Source: Roseibium sp. (lineage in GTDB: Bacteria > Pseudomonadota > Alphaproteobacteria > Rhizobiales > Stappiaceae). From it: a DNA stretch of 64,000 bases. Of the stretch, positions 42,090 to 51,711 are shown piece after piece (positions within the stretch are counted from its first letter, which is position 1; the number at the start of each line of letters is the position of its first letter). The stretch is taken from positions 62,001 through 126,000 of the forward strand of contig JAEPML010000008.1 in the NCBI GenBank assembly GCA_017643925.1. The letters are read 5' to 3'. Under the pieces are notes generated by a model that had not been told where the DNA came from, searched no databases, and saw only the letters and a program-made list of their open reading frames with translations. Both the position numbers and the translations under genes were made by a program.

Positions 42090-43529
42090 ATGCCGACTGG
42101 CACAATCCTAGTTGCTGACGATGATGCGGCGATCCGTACCGTCCTCAATCAAGCCTTGTCCCGTGCAGGATATACGGTCCGTCTGACGTCCAATGCGTCG
42201 ACCTTGTGGCGTTGGGTCTCTTCAGGTGATGGAGATCTCGTGATCACCGACGTGGTGATGCCCGACGAGAACATTTTCGATGTTTTGCCGCGCATGAAGA
42301 AGATGCGGCCAGATCTGCCGGTGCTGGTCATGAGCGCACAAAACACGTTCATGACTGCGATCAAGGCCTCTGAAAAAGGCGCATATGAATATCTTCCCAA
42401 GCCGTTCGACCTGAAGGAACTGACCGGGATCGTTCAACGGGCGCTTGAAGAACCGAAGAAGAAACCCGCGCTTGATCTGGACGACGCGGGCGAGGGGATG
42501 CCCCTGGTCGGTCGCTCGCCTGCAATGCAGGAAATCTACCGGGTTCTGGCTCGTCTCATGCAGACCGACCTCACCGTGATGATCAACGGTGAATCGGGCA
42601 CCGGCAAGGAACTGGTTGCACGTGCTTTGCACGACTACGGCAAGCGCCGCAACGGCCCTTTTGTTGCGATCAACATGGCCGCAATTCCACGGGACCTGAT
42701 CGAGGCCGAGTTGTTCGGTCACGAAAAGGGCGCCTTCACAGGTGCCCAGAACAGGTCGTCCGGGCGCTTTGAACAGGCCGATGGCGGTACATTGTTTCTG
42801 GATGAAATCGGCGACATGCCGATGGAGGCCCAGACGCGCCTGCTGCGTGTTCTCCAGCAGGGGGAGTACACGACCGTGGGCGGGCGCACGCCGATCAAGA
42901 CCGATGTCAGGATCATCGCGGCGACCAACAAGGACCTGCGCCATCTGATCAATCAGGGGCTCTTCCGCGAAGATCTCTATTTCCGTCTCAATGTCGTTCC
43001 CATCAGATTGCCACCGCTGCGCGAGCGCATTGAGGACATTCCGGATCTGGTTCGGCACTTCTTTTCGCTCGTGGAAAAGGAAGGGCTTCCTGCAAAACAG
43101 ATCGACCAGGGGGCTCTCAACCTTCTGCGGCGATATCGCTGGCCGGGTAACGTGCGTGAGCTGGAAAATCTCGTAAGGCGTCTTGCTGCGCTTTATCCGC
43201 AAGATGTCATTTCAGAAGCGTTGCTTGAAGAAGAACTCAGTCAGCCTGCTGCGTCCGTCATCGAGGAAGAGACTGCCGAAAACATCAATCTTGGTGGATC
43301 GGTGGAGAGGTATCTGTCTGGTTACTTCGATACATTCGGGGAAGCTTTGCCGCCACCAGGGCTCTACCACCGCATTCTCCGCGAAGTCGAGTACCCGCTG
43401 ATCAGTGCTGCCCTCGCTGCCACACGCGGTAACCAGATCAAGGCTGCAGAGTTGCTTGGCGTGAATCGAAACACACTGCGCAAGAAGATCAGGGATCTGG
43501 ACATACAGGTCATGCGGTCCACACGCTAG
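42090..43529 (+). CDS. ntrC: Nitrogen regulator NtrC (sigma-54 activator)
   Basis: Response regulator that activates sigma-54 promoters under nitrogen limitation. ATG 42090 puts the phosphorylated aspartate at residue 54 ([10 protein letters not shown]), as in other NtrC proteins, which supports it over the GTG at 42084 that overlaps ntrB. The AAA+ domain has Walker A GESGTGKE, the sigma-54-contact loop GAFTGAQ and DEIGDMP. The C-terminal Fis-type helix-turn-helix is [17 protein letters not shown]. All elements are intact. Product is 479 residues. Confidence 0.96.
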   Translation: MPTGTILVADDDAAIRTVLNQALSRAGYTVRLTSNASTLWRWVSSGDGDLVITDVVMPDENIFDVLPRMKKMRPDLPVLVMSAQNTFMTAIKASEKGAYEYLPKPFDLKELTGIVQRALEEPKKKPALDLDDAGEGMPLVGRSPAMQEIYRVLARLMQTDLTVMINGESGTGKELVARALHDYGKRRNGPFVAINMAAIPRDLIEAELFGHEKGAFTGAQNRSSGRFEQADGGTLFLDEIGDMPMEAQTRLLRVLQQGEYTTVGGRTPIKTDVRIIAATNKDLRHLINQGLFREDLYFRLNVVPIRLPPLRERIEDIPDLVRHFFSLVEKEGLPAKQIDQGALNLLRRYRWPGNVRELENLVRRLAALYPQDVISEALLEEELSQPAASVIEEETAENINLGGSVERYLSGYFDTFGEALPPPGLYHRILREVEYPLISAALAATRGNQIKAAELLGVNRNTLRKKIRDLDIQVMRSTR

Positions 43530-43836
43530 GCATTCTGGCACTCACGCTGCCATTGCCTACGCTCCTATGACTTTTTCTGCTGCCTTGTGGCGAGTCCCGC
43601 ATGAGCTCATCTCGAATTCGGGATGAAACAGGATTTTGCTTCTCCGTTTCGTTAATGCGACGAGGGGTGCATTTATTCGTTAATTCAACTGGTTAGCTTG
43701 CATTCTGAGGTCGCGTTGCACCTTTTTCTGTGACTGATTTAAGTCTGTCGCAATTTCGCAACATTGTGTGGTAAGTTTGCCTCAAAATAACGGGAGTCGG
43801 ACCTGTCTATTTTAATGACGGGCGCCTAGAGGCTGC
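43530..43836. other. Intergenic region between ntrC and ntrY
   Basis: A 307-bp AT-rich gap without a gene. It shows TCGCAATTTCGCA near 43748 and several TTGCA-like stretches but no clear -24/-12 promoter or terminator hairpin. It implies that ntrYX has its own promoter, apart from dusB-ntrBC. Confidence 0.4.
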
Positions 43837-46107
43837 ATGATACTGGAAGCGGTAGATAAAACGGCTGCGCAATCGAGCGCGGCTGGAAAACTTTGGCGAC
43901 GGGTCGGCCTCGCGATCATGGTCATCGCCCTGATTTCGATCGGGGTCACCTTTGCGATCCTGATGGGTTTGACATCGATCGACCCGACTCGCGACGTCAT
44001 CATGACTGCCATGACAATCAACGGGGTGCTCGCAGCCATCCTGCTGGGCGTTATCTCGTTTGAAATCCTGAAGTTATGGCAGGCGCGCCGACGTGGTCGT
44101 GCAGCGGCGCGACTTCATGTCAGGGTCGTGGCCCTGTTCAGCCTGGTCGCCGCGGTCCCTGCGGTTTTGATGGCTATTCTGGCAGCAGTTACGCTCGACA
44201 GGGGACTGGACCGCTGGTTCGAGGACCGCACGAGACAGATCATCGACAACGCATTGACGGTCGCGCAGGCCTATTTGCAGGAACATGCTAGGGTTTTGCG
44301 CGGTGACCTCATTGCGATGACGAACGATATCGACCGCGCCAAGGCCGTCTATGATTTCGAACCGTCCAGATTTGACCAGTTCTTTGCCACACAGGTGTCT
44401 TTGCGCGGGATTCTCGCAGCCTTCATCCTGAACGAAAACGGGGATGTCGTAACACGCGTCGTCATCGACCCGAATGCAGATGTGCCGATGCCGCCGGCGG
44501 ACAGTTTCTTCAAGGCAAAATCAGGCGATCCCATTCTAATTGCCCCGGGTGCTTCAAACCTTGTCGGCGGTGTCATGAAATTGTCCGCCTATGACAATTT
44601 TTATCTCTATGCGGTGCGCGCAATCGATCCGAGGGTGGTGGAATATCTCAGGTTGGCGGAAACCGGCGCTTCGCAATACCAGCAGATGGAGAACAGCAGA
44701 TTTGGCGTGCAGGTTGCCTTTGCGCTCGTCTATCTCGGTGTTGCTCTCGTGCTGCTCCTGTCGGCGATCTGGATAGGATTCGGCTTTGCCAACAGGCTGG
44801 TCTCGCCGATCCGAACGTTGATCTCGGCCGCCGACGAGGTGGCCAAGGGCAATCTGGAAGTGAAGGTCAAAACCGAGAAAGCCGGTGGCGACCTGGCCAA
44901 TCTCGGCACCACCTTCAACAAGATGACCGGCCAGTTGCTTGGTCAACGCGATGCGCTCCTGGCTGCGAACGAACAGATCGATCGCCGCAGACGGTTCAAC
45001 GAGGCGGTGCTTTCGGGGGTCTCGACAGGTGTGATCGGCGTCGACGATGAAGCATCCATCATGTTGATCAACCGGTCCGCACTGGAACTGCTTCAGCTGG
45101 ACGAGGTCCAGATTCTCAACCGACCGCTTGTCGAGGTCGTTCCGGAACTCGCGGAGTGCATAGAGGAAGTTCTCAATTCCTCCGGCGAGCGGTTGCCGGA
45201 AACACAGGTCGAAATCAATCGCGCGGGTCGTCTCAGAACAATCAATGTCCGCATTACGAGCGAGCAGTCGACACGCCGGGAGCATGGTTTCGTCGTGACG
45301 CTGGATGACATCACCGACCTTGTATCGGCGCAGCGGAACTCTGCCTGGGCAGATGTCGCGCGCCGGATTGCACATGAAATCAAGAACCCGCTCACACCAA
45401 TCCAGTTGTCGGCCGAACGTATTCGCCGACGTTATGGCAAGCGGATTGAAGAGGATCGGGAGGTCTTCGACCAGTGTATCGATACCATCGTGAGACAGGT
45501 CGGTGATATCGGGCAGATGGTGGATGAATTCTCGTCCTTCGCGCGCATGCGCAAACCGAACAAGTCTATGGGAGATTTACGCGAAGCGGTGCGTGATGCT
45601 GCCTTCATGCAGTCTGTTGCCAATCCCGAGATCAGCGTGACCGCGGAACTTCCGGAGGACCCGGTAAACGTGGTGTTCGATGCAAGGCTGGTTGGACAGG
45701 CTTTCACCAATGTGGTGAAGAACGCCACCGAAGCCGTTGGTGCCCGCACTGGTGAAGATCTGCCAAAGGGCAAGGTCATTGTGCGGCTCAACGAAGAGGC
45801 GGCTGAGCAAACCGGACGCGTTGTGGTGGATGTCATCGACAACGGCATCGGCCTGCCGGAAGAGAACCGGAGCAGACTGCTCGAACCATATATGACGACG
45901 CGCGAGAAGGGGACCGGTCTCGGCCTCGCGATCGTTCGCAAGATTTTGGAAGACCACGGTGGAGGCATCGAATTGCTCGATGCCCCAAAAACCAACCCTG
46001 ACGACACGGGCACGCTTGTGCGTCTGACGCTTTCGGTGGAAGCCGAGGCCGTTGTCGATCAGGAAACCGAACAGCAAGACCAGACAGTGACAGCACATGG
46101 CACATGA
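43837..46107 (+). CDS. ntrY: Membrane sensor histidine kinase NtrY
   Basis: Transmembrane kinase paired with NtrX, implicated in nitrogen, redox and envelope responses. The 756-residue product has three hydrophobic segments near the N-terminus (about 27-48, 60-78, 94-115), a periplasmic domain, a further helix (about 290-313), a HAMP domain, PAS (about 385-490), and HisKA with His513 in [20 protein letters not shown]. The ATPase shows DNGIGLPEENRSRLLEPY and GTGLGLAIV. It overlaps ntrX by 11 bp. Confidence 0.95.
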   Translation: MILEAVDKTAAQSSAAGKLWRRVGLAIMVIALISIGVTFAILMGLTSIDPTRDVIMTAMTINGVLAAILLGVISFEILKLWQARRRGRAAARLHVRVVALFSLVAAVPAVLMAILAAVTLDRGLDRWFEDRTRQIIDNALTVAQAYLQEHARVLRGDLIAMTNDIDRAKAVYDFEPSRFDQFFATQVSLRGILAAFILNENGDVVTRVVIDPNADVPMPPADSFFKAKSGDPILIAPGASNLVGGVMKLSAYDNFYLYAVRAIDPRVVEYLRLAETGASQYQQMENSRFGVQVAFALVYLGVALVLLLSAIWIGFGFANRLVSPIRTLISAADEVAKGNLEVKVKTEKAGGDLANLGTTFNKMTGQLLGQRDALLAANEQIDRRRRFNEAVLSGVSTGVIGVDDEASIMLINRSALELLQLDEVQILNRPLVEVVPELAECIEEVLNSSGERLPETQVEINRAGRLRTINVRITSEQSTRREHGFVVTLDDITDLVSAQRNSAWADVARRIAHEIKNPLTPIQLSAERIRRRYGKRIEEDREVFDQCIDTIVRQVGDIGQMVDEFSSFARMRKPNKSMGDLREAVRDAAFMQSVANPEISVTAELPEDPVNVVFDARLVGQAFTNVVKNATEAVGARTGEDLPKGKVIVRLNEEAAEQTGRVVVDVIDNGIGLPEENRSRLLEPYMTTREKGTGLGLAIVRKILEDHGGGIELLDAPKTNPDDTGTLVRLTLSVEAEAVVDQETEQQDQTVTAHGT

Positions 46108-47464
46108 TATTCTTGTCGTAGACGACGAAACCGATATCCGCGAAATGATCGCCGGTATCCTCGATGATGACGGGTATGGCACCCGGACCGCGCACGATTC
46201 CGACAGCGCGCTGGCATCGGTGAAGGAACGCAAACCCTCCCTGGTGATCCTCGACATTTGGCTGCAGGGCAGCCGCCTTGACGGACTGGCATTGCTTGAT
46301 GTCTTGAAGGAAACGGATCCCGATTTGCCGGTTGTGATCATTTCAGGTCATGGCAATATCGAGACTGCGGTCTCTGCAATCAAGCGCGGTGCGTATGATT
46401 ACATCGAGAAACCTTTCAAGGCCGATCGGCTGATCCACATCGTTGAACGTGCGCTTGAAGCATCGAGCCTCAAGCGCGAGATCCGGGATCTCAAGCAACG
46501 AAGTGGCGAAACCAGTGAAATCGTCGGGGATTCGTCTGCCGCCCATAATCTGCGTCAAACCATTCAGAAAATCGCGGGAACGAACAGCCGTATTCTGATC
46601 GTCGGTCCTTCCGGGGCCGGCAAGGAGCGTGCCGCACGCATGATCCACGACCTGTCACCGCGGAACAAAAGCCCGTTCGTGGTCTTGAACGCGGCGACCA
46701 TCACGCCATCGCGGATGGAAGAGGAGCTCTTCGGGATCGAGGACGAATCCGGCAACCTGCGCAAGATCGGGGCCCTTGAAGAAGCCCATGGCGGGACGCT
46801 CTATCTTGACGAAGTGGCCGACATGCCGGCGGAGACCCAGGGCAAGATCCTGCGTGTTCTGGTCGAACAGAGCTTCTCTCGTGTTGGTGGTACCCAGAAG
46901 GTCCAGGTCGATATCCGTATCCTGTCCTCGACGTCCAAGAACCTCGAAGAGCACATCGCGTCCGGATTGTTCCGGCAGGATCTCTATCACCGGCTGTCCG
47001 TTGTGCCACTGCGGGTTCCCGGACTGGCCGAACGGCGTGAAGACATTCCGGTCCTGGTCCATCACTTCCTCGAACAGATCTCGACGGCTTCCGGCATTCC
47101 GCAACGGCCGATCGGAGACGACGCGATGGCCGTACTCCAGACCCATGACTGGCCCGGCAACGTGCGTCAGTTGCGCAACAACGTTGAGCGCCTGCTCATC
47201 TTGAGCCGCGGTGATCCGGACAGCACGATTACGGCTGACTTGCTGCCGGCGGAAATCGGAGAAACCCTGCCGAACCTGCCTTCTTCGGGAACCGGAGAAC
47301 ACCTCATGTCGGTCCCCCTGAGGGAGGCAAGGGAGATTTTCGAGCGGGAGTATCTTCAGGCTCAGATCAAACGGTTTGACGGCAACATTTCCAGGACAGC
47401 GGAATTCGTTGGAATGGAACGGTCTGCGCTTCATCGCAAGTTGAAAACCCTGGGCATGACCTGA
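46097..47464 (+). CDS. ntrX: Response regulator NtrX (AAA+ domain without GAFTGA loop)
   Basis: Partner of NtrY. The receiver domain has the phospho-acceptor Asp53 in LVILDIWLQGSR, and the AAA+ domain has Walker A VGPSGAGKE and Walker B LYLDEVADMP. A Fis-type helix-turn-helix closes the protein (TAEFVGMERSALHRKL). The stretch where NtrC has GAFTGA reads LFGIEDESGNLRKIGALEEA, so the sigma-54-contacting loop is missing. It likely regulates transcription without activating sigma-54 by the canonical route. Product is 455 residues. Confidence 0.95.
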   Translation: MAHDILVVDDETDIREMIAGILDDDGYGTRTAHDSDSALASVKERKPSLVILDIWLQGSRLDGLALLDVLKETDPDLPVVIISGHGNIETAVSAIKRGAYDYIEKPFKADRLIHIVERALEASSLKREIRDLKQRSGETSEIVGDSSAAHNLRQTIQKIAGTNSRILIVGPSGAGKERAARMIHDLSPRNKSPFVVLNAATITPSRMEEELFGIEDESGNLRKIGALEEAHGGTLYLDEVADMPAETQGKILRVLVEQSFSRVGGTQKVQVDIRILSSTSKNLEEHIASGLFRQDLYHRLSVVPLRVPGLAERREDIPVLVHHFLEQISTASGIPQRPIGDDAMAVLQTHDWPGNVRQLRNNVERLLILSRGDPDSTITADLLPAEIGETLPNLPSSGTGEHLMSVPLREAREIFEREYLQAQIKRFDGNISRTAEFVGMERSALHRKLKTLGMT

Positions 47465-47510
47465 TAGGTCTGCGACATTCGATTGAGCATCAAGGCGGGT
47501 AGGGCATCCC

Positions 47511-48887
47511 ATGAAAATCGTCATTTGCGGCGCCGGGCAGGTGGGTTACGGCATTGCGGAGCGCCTTGCCGCCGAACAGAACGATGTTTCGGTCATTGAT
47601 TCTTCACCGCAGCTGATCAATGCCATCGGCGATCAGCTCGACGTGCGCGGTTTTGTGGGGCATGGCGCACATCCGGACATACTTGCACAGGCGGGTGCCG
47701 AAGAAGCCGACATGATTGTCGCGGTGACCCTTTATGATGAAGTCAACATGGTGGCCTGCCAGGTTGCGCATTCCCTGTTCAATGTTCCGACCAAGGTTGC
47801 CCGTATCCGCGCACAATCCTATCTGCAAGGCCGGTGGCGGAATCTGTTTTCACGCGACAACATGCCGATCGACGTCATCATTTCACCCGAGATCGAGGTG
47901 GGCGAGATGGTCTTGCGCCGGCTGGCTCTTCCCGGCGCTGTGGAAACCGTCCGGTTTGCCGACGATCAGGTTGTTGTGGTCGGGATCCAGTGTGAAGAAG
48001 ATTGCCCGGTCGTCGACACGCCCTTGCGGCAGTTGACGGAGCTGTTTCCGGACCTCGGAGCCGTTGTCGTCGGGATTTATCGAAACAACCGACTTTTTGT
48101 TCCCAAGAGCAGCGACTCCATTTTGACCGGTGACCTGGCCTATGTGGTTGCCAGACGGGACCAGGTGCGCAGGACGCTCAGCATTTTTGGTCATGAAGAA
48201 CCGGAAGCCGGGCGCGTCATCATTGCCGGGGGCGGCAATATTGGTCTTTATGTCGCCGAAGCCCTCGAGCAGCGGCAAACCGGCACCAAGATCAAGTTGA
48301 TCGAGGCCTCCAGGGATCGCGCAATGTCTGTTGCCGACAAACTGAAGCGTTCGGTCATCCTTCATGGCAGCGCGCTTGACCAGGGGATCCTGAACGAGGC
48401 CGGAGCTGGTGATGCCGATACGATGGTCGCGCTGACCAACGAGGACGAGGTCAACATCCTGTCTTCGGTCATGGCAAAGAAACTGGGCTGCAAACGGTCC
48501 CTGTCTCTACTAAACAATCCAAGTTATCCCGCTTTTGCCAGCGCTCTCGGGATCGATGCCTTTATCAATCCAAGAGCTGTCACCATTTCCAGGATCCTGC
48601 AGCATGTACGCCGGGGACGGATCAGGGGCGTGCATTCTCTGCAGAACGGTGCAGCGGAAATTGTCGAAGCGGAAGCACTGGATACGTCACCGCTTGTCGG
48701 CAAGCCTCTGCGGGTCATCGATCTGCCGTCCGGCATCCGGGTCGGTGCAGTGTTTCGCGGTGGCGAAGTGCTCACGCCCAATGGGGACCTGCAGATCCAG
48801 GCCCAGGATCGCATCGTGATCTTTGCGGTTGCCAACAGGGTCCGTCAGGTTGAGCAGATGTTCCGGGTCAGCCTCGACTTCTTTTGA
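47511..48887 (+). CDS. trkA: Trk potassium uptake regulatory subunit TrkA
   Basis: Cytosolic NAD(H)-binding gating subunit of the Trk K+ importer. The 458-residue product holds two RCK modules: Rossmann fold 1 begins MKIVICGAGQVGYGIAERLA, and fold 2 begins VIIAGGGNIGLYVAEAL near residue 236. Each is followed by a TrkA-C domain. The membrane subunit TrkH is not in the window. trkA follows ntrX by 46 bp, a conserved placement in Hyphomicrobiales, and could be read from the ntrYX promoter. Confidence 0.96.
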   Translation: MKIVICGAGQVGYGIAERLAAEQNDVSVIDSSPQLINAIGDQLDVRGFVGHGAHPDILAQAGAEEADMIVAVTLYDEVNMVACQVAHSLFNVPTKVARIRAQSYLQGRWRNLFSRDNMPIDVIISPEIEVGEMVLRRLALPGAVETVRFADDQVVVVGIQCEEDCPVVDTPLRQLTELFPDLGAVVVGIYRNNRLFVPKSSDSILTGDLAYVVARRDQVRRTLSIFGHEEPEAGRVIIAGGGNIGLYVAEALEQRQTGTKIKLIEASRDRAMSVADKLKRSVILHGSALDQGILNEAGAGDADTMVALTNEDEVNILSSVMAKKLGCKRSLSLLNNPSYPAFASALGIDAFINPRAVTISRILQHVRRGRIRGVHSLQNGAAEIVEAEALDTSPLVGKPLRVIDLPSGIRVGAVFRGGEVLTPNGDLQIQAQDRIVIFAVANRVRQVEQMFRVSLDFF

Positions 48888-48919
48888 TTGCACTGCCCAA
48901 TTTCAACGCTTGCATTTGA

Positions 48920-48935
48920 TCGACCAAATGGTCAA
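48920..48935. promoter_or_regulatory. RutR-like operator upstream of the aminotransferase gene
   Basis: TCGACCAAATGGTCAA matches the RutR palindrome TTGACCANNTGGTCAA at all defined positions except the second. It lies 53 bp upstream of the start codon at 48988 and has the same AA centre as the box at 63491-63506. Confidence 0.6.
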
Positions 48936-48987
48936 AACTGCGATAAATACCAATCGGTTGGGATTGGTTCGCTGTTTAGGAGGATTC

Positions 48988-49851
48988 ATGAGCCGGATAG
49001 CCTATGTAAACGGCCAATATGTGCGCCATGCAGATGCAGCGGTTCATGTTGAAGACCGTGGCTACCAGTTTGCCGACGGCGTCTACGAGGTTTGCGAGGT
49101 CTGGCAGAACAAGATCGTCGACATGCCAAGGCATCTGGATCGGCTCGGGCGATCCCTGGGTGAATTGCGCATCGACTGGCCGATGTCGAGGGCTGCCGTC
49201 GAGTTTGTGCTCAGGCAGGTTGTTACGCGCAACCGTGTGCGAAATGGGCTTGTTTATATCCAGGTAACGCGAGGTGTCTCGAAGCGCGACCATTTCTTCC
49301 CGCCAGAAGATGTCGCGCCATCCATTGTCGTAACGGCTCGTTCCTCAAGCCCGGAAGCTGCGAAGGCGCAGGCGGACCAGGGCATTGCGGTGGTCAGCTA
49401 TCCAGAAAACCGGTGGCCGCGCGTCGATATCAAGACCGTTGCATTGTTGCCGAACGTGCTGGCGAAGCAGAATGCAAAGGAACATGGCGGGAAGGAAGCC
49501 TGGTACATCGACGGTGACGGCAACGTCACCGAAGGTGGGTCCACAAACGCCTGGATTGTTACCAAGGATGGCGTTCTTGTTACCCGGCCGGCTGAAAGTG
49601 GTATCTTGCGCGGTATTACCCGCGCCGCTGTTCTGGAACTGATCGACCGCGAAGGTCTTTCATTCGAAGAACGGCCTTTCAGTCTTGAAGAAGCCTTTGA
49701 AGCCAAGGAAGCATTTGTGACAGCGGCGACGAGCGTTGTCATGCCAGTGACACGGGTTGATGGACGTATTATCGGAAATGGGCATCCTGGATCGGTTGCA
49801 ACCCGATTGCGCGAATTGTTCCATACTGCTACTGATTTGCAGACGGTATGA
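48988..49851 (+). CDS. D-amino-acid-aminotransferase-type (fold IV) PLP enzyme
   Basis: Fold-type IV pyridoxal-phosphate transaminase of 287 residues, closest in motif pattern to D-alanine aminotransferases. The N-terminus MSRIAYVNGQYVRHADAAVHVEDRG and the PLP lysine Lys149 in VDIKTVALLPNVLAKQ are diagnostic, with EGGSTNAWIV and PAESGILRGITR binding the cofactor phosphate. The ATG has an excellent TAGGAGG 5 bp upstream. It may supply D-alanine or D-glutamate or convert related substrates. A RutR-type box just upstream suggests pyrimidine-linked control. Confidence 0.92.
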   Translation: MSRIAYVNGQYVRHADAAVHVEDRGYQFADGVYEVCEVWQNKIVDMPRHLDRLGRSLGELRIDWPMSRAAVEFVLRQVVTRNRVRNGLVYIQVTRGVSKRDHFFPPEDVAPSIVVTARSSSPEAAKAQADQGIAVVSYPENRWPRVDIKTVALLPNVLAKQNAKEHGGKEAWYIDGDGNVTEGGSTNAWIVTKDGVLVTRPAESGILRGITRAAVLELIDREGLSFEERPFSLEEAFEAKEAFVTAATSVVMPVTRVDGRIIGNGHPGSVATRLRELFHTATDLQTV

Positions 49852-50043
49852 TTCGATTGGCCTTGTATCGGCTGAATGAATGATAGAAAACAGAGCTGGG
49901 GCAGACAGCTCTACAAGGTGGGCAATGCAAAGAAGCGGGCAGAACGTCATCCTTAACGTTTGATTTTGAACGGCTTTTGACGGTAAGCTGCTGAAACGCC
50001 GGATGCTCGGCCGCATCCGGAAAAAAACAGGATAAAAAGACTG

Positions 50044-50298
50044 ATGGCTGAGCGCGCACAAAATCTTCAAGACACTTTCCTTAATCACGTTCGCAAACAA
50101 AAAACTCCTCTGACGATTTTCCTCATCAATGGTGTGAAATTGCAGGGCGTTGTGACCTGGTTCGACAATTTCTGTGTCCTGCTGCGTCGTGACGGGCATT
50201 CCCAGCTTGTCTACAAGCATGCTATTTCCACAATTATGCCAAACGGACCTGTTCAACTGTTCGATCAGGCTGAGGAAAACGCGGAAAAGGCAAACTGA
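50044..50298 (+). CDS. hfq: RNA-binding protein Hfq
   Basis: Hexameric RNA chaperone for small-RNA regulation. The 84-residue product has Sm1 ([20 protein letters not shown] with [18 protein letters not shown]) and Sm2 ([12 protein letters not shown]) motifs intact. The short acidic C-terminal tail ([11 protein letters not shown]) is typical for Alphaproteobacteria. hflX follows with no spacer. The hfq-hflX pair is conserved across Proteobacteria. Confidence 0.98.
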   Translation: MAERAQNLQDTFLNHVRKQKTPLTIFLINGVKLQGVVTWFDNFCVLLRRDGHSQLVYKHAISTIMPNGPVQLFDQAEENAEKAN

Positions 50299-51711
50299 TT
50301 GAAACCGAAGTCTCGCGCAGACGATTTTTCAAAATCAAACGGAGCTGAAGAGCCCGGTCAGAAATCGCTTAGACTTAAGGACACTGGGGTAGACCGTCTG
50401 CCTCAGCCCTTTCGTGCGATGATACTCGAGCCGGTGCTGCAGTTGCGTGGGGAAACCGGGCAACAGGATCTCAGATCAAACCGCAGCCCGGAAGCGCGCC
50501 TTGAAGAAGCGCTTGGCTTGAGTGCCGCCATCAACCTGACCATCGTCCAGTCCGGAATCGTACGGGTCAACAATCCGAAGCCGGCCACCTTGTTTGGCGA
50601 GGGCAAGGTTGCCGAACTTGCTGGTATTGCCGCCAGTGAAGACATTGATCTCGTGGTGATCGACCATCCTCTCACGCCTGTCCAGCAGCGAAACCTGGAA
50701 CGGCGGCTCAAGGTGAAGGTAATCGACCGGACCGGCCTGATCCTGGAAATTTTCGGTGACCGAGCGCGGACCAAGGAAGGCCGTCTTCAGGTCGACCTTG
50801 CACATCTGAGCTGGCAAAAGAGCCGGCTGGTCCGATCCTGGACCCACCTTGAGCGGCAGCGAGGCGGAGCCGGGTTCATGGGTGGACCGGGTGAAACCCA
50901 GATCGAGGCAGACCGTCGCCAGATCCAGGACCGCATCATTGCGCTCCAGAAACAGCTGGAAAGCGTACGCCGTACGCGAAACCTTCACAGGAAGAAGCGG
51001 AAAAAGATCCCGCAGCCCGTTGTTGCGCTTGTTGGCTATACCAATGCCGGCAAGTCCACCTTGTTCAACAGACTGACGGAATCCGATGTCTTTGCAAAGG
51101 ATCTGCTGTTTGCCACGCTGGACCCGACCTTGCGCAAGATCAGGTTGCCACATGGGCGCGAGGTGATCCTTTCCGACACCGTTGGTTTCATTTCCGATCT
51201 GCCGACCCATCTTGTCGCCGCCTTCCGGGCGACGCTCGAGGAGGTCCTGGAGGCAGATCTCATCCTTCACGTTCGGGATATCTCGCATCCGGACACCGAA
51301 GCGCAGTCAGAAGACGTCATGAAGACGCTGACCGATCTGGGTGTGGATGCCCAGACAGGAGCACCTATTATCGAAGTCTGGAACAAGATCGACTGTCTGG
51401 ATCCTGCCTATCGTGAAAAGCTCCTTTCAGATGCGTCGGAAGAAGGGCCGATTTCTCTCTCGGCCTTGACGGGAGAGGGGCTTGACCAGCTGTCCGCGCG
51501 CATTGATGCGTTCATGGCGCAGCATGACGACATTCTGGAAGTTCAGGTGCCGGTTGCCGAAGGCGCCTTGCTGGCCAAACTCTACCAGATGGCGGAAGTC
51601 CTCGAACGAAGCGATGCAGAGGATTTCGTGACAGCCGAAGTCAGGGTCTCCGACAAGCAGCGCGGGCCCTTCAGGGAGACCTTTGGTCCCTTCATTCAAT
51701 CACCGGAGTGA
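50299..51711 (+). CDS. hflX: GTPase HflX
   Basis: Ribosome-associated GTPase that splits stalled or heat-damaged ribosomes. The 470-residue product has the HflX N-terminal domain (NPKPATLFGEGKVAELAG), the glycine-rich RGGAGFMGGPGETQIE linker, then G1 GYTNAGKST, G3 DTVGFISDLP and G4 WNKID. The chosen start is a TTG directly after the hfq stop, with AAAAGG 8 bp upstream inside hfq. ATG 50419 would drop 40 unconserved residues. Its 3' end overlaps the convergent gene by 16 bp. Confidence 0.95.
   Translation: MKPKSRADDFSKSNGAEEPGQKSLRLKDTGVDRLPQPFRAMILEPVLQLRGETGQQDLRSNRSPEARLEEALGLSAAINLTIVQSGIVRVNNPKPATLFGEGKVAELAGIAASEDIDLVVIDHPLTPVQQRNLERRLKVKVIDRTGLILEIFGDRARTKEGRLQVDLAHLSWQKSRLVRSWTHLERQRGGAGFMGGPGETQIEADRRQIQDRIIALQKQLESVRRTRNLHRKKRKKIPQPVVALVGYTNAGKSTLFNRLTESDVFAKDLLFATLDPTLRKIRLPHGREVILSDTVGFISDLPTHLVAAFRATLEEVLEADLILHVRDISHPDTEAQSEDVMKTLTDLGVDAQTGAPIIEVWNKIDCLDPAYREKLLSDASEEGPISLSALTGEGLDQLSARIDAFMAQHDDILEVQVPVAEGALLAKLYQMAEVLERSDAEDFVTAEVRVSDKQRGPFRETFGPFIQSPE

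Noticed and set aside
43530..43836. Sigma-54 promoter in front of ntrY
   Set aside because: GG and GC dinucleotides near 43690-43725 do not show the required -24/-12 spacing, so no sigma-54 element was called.
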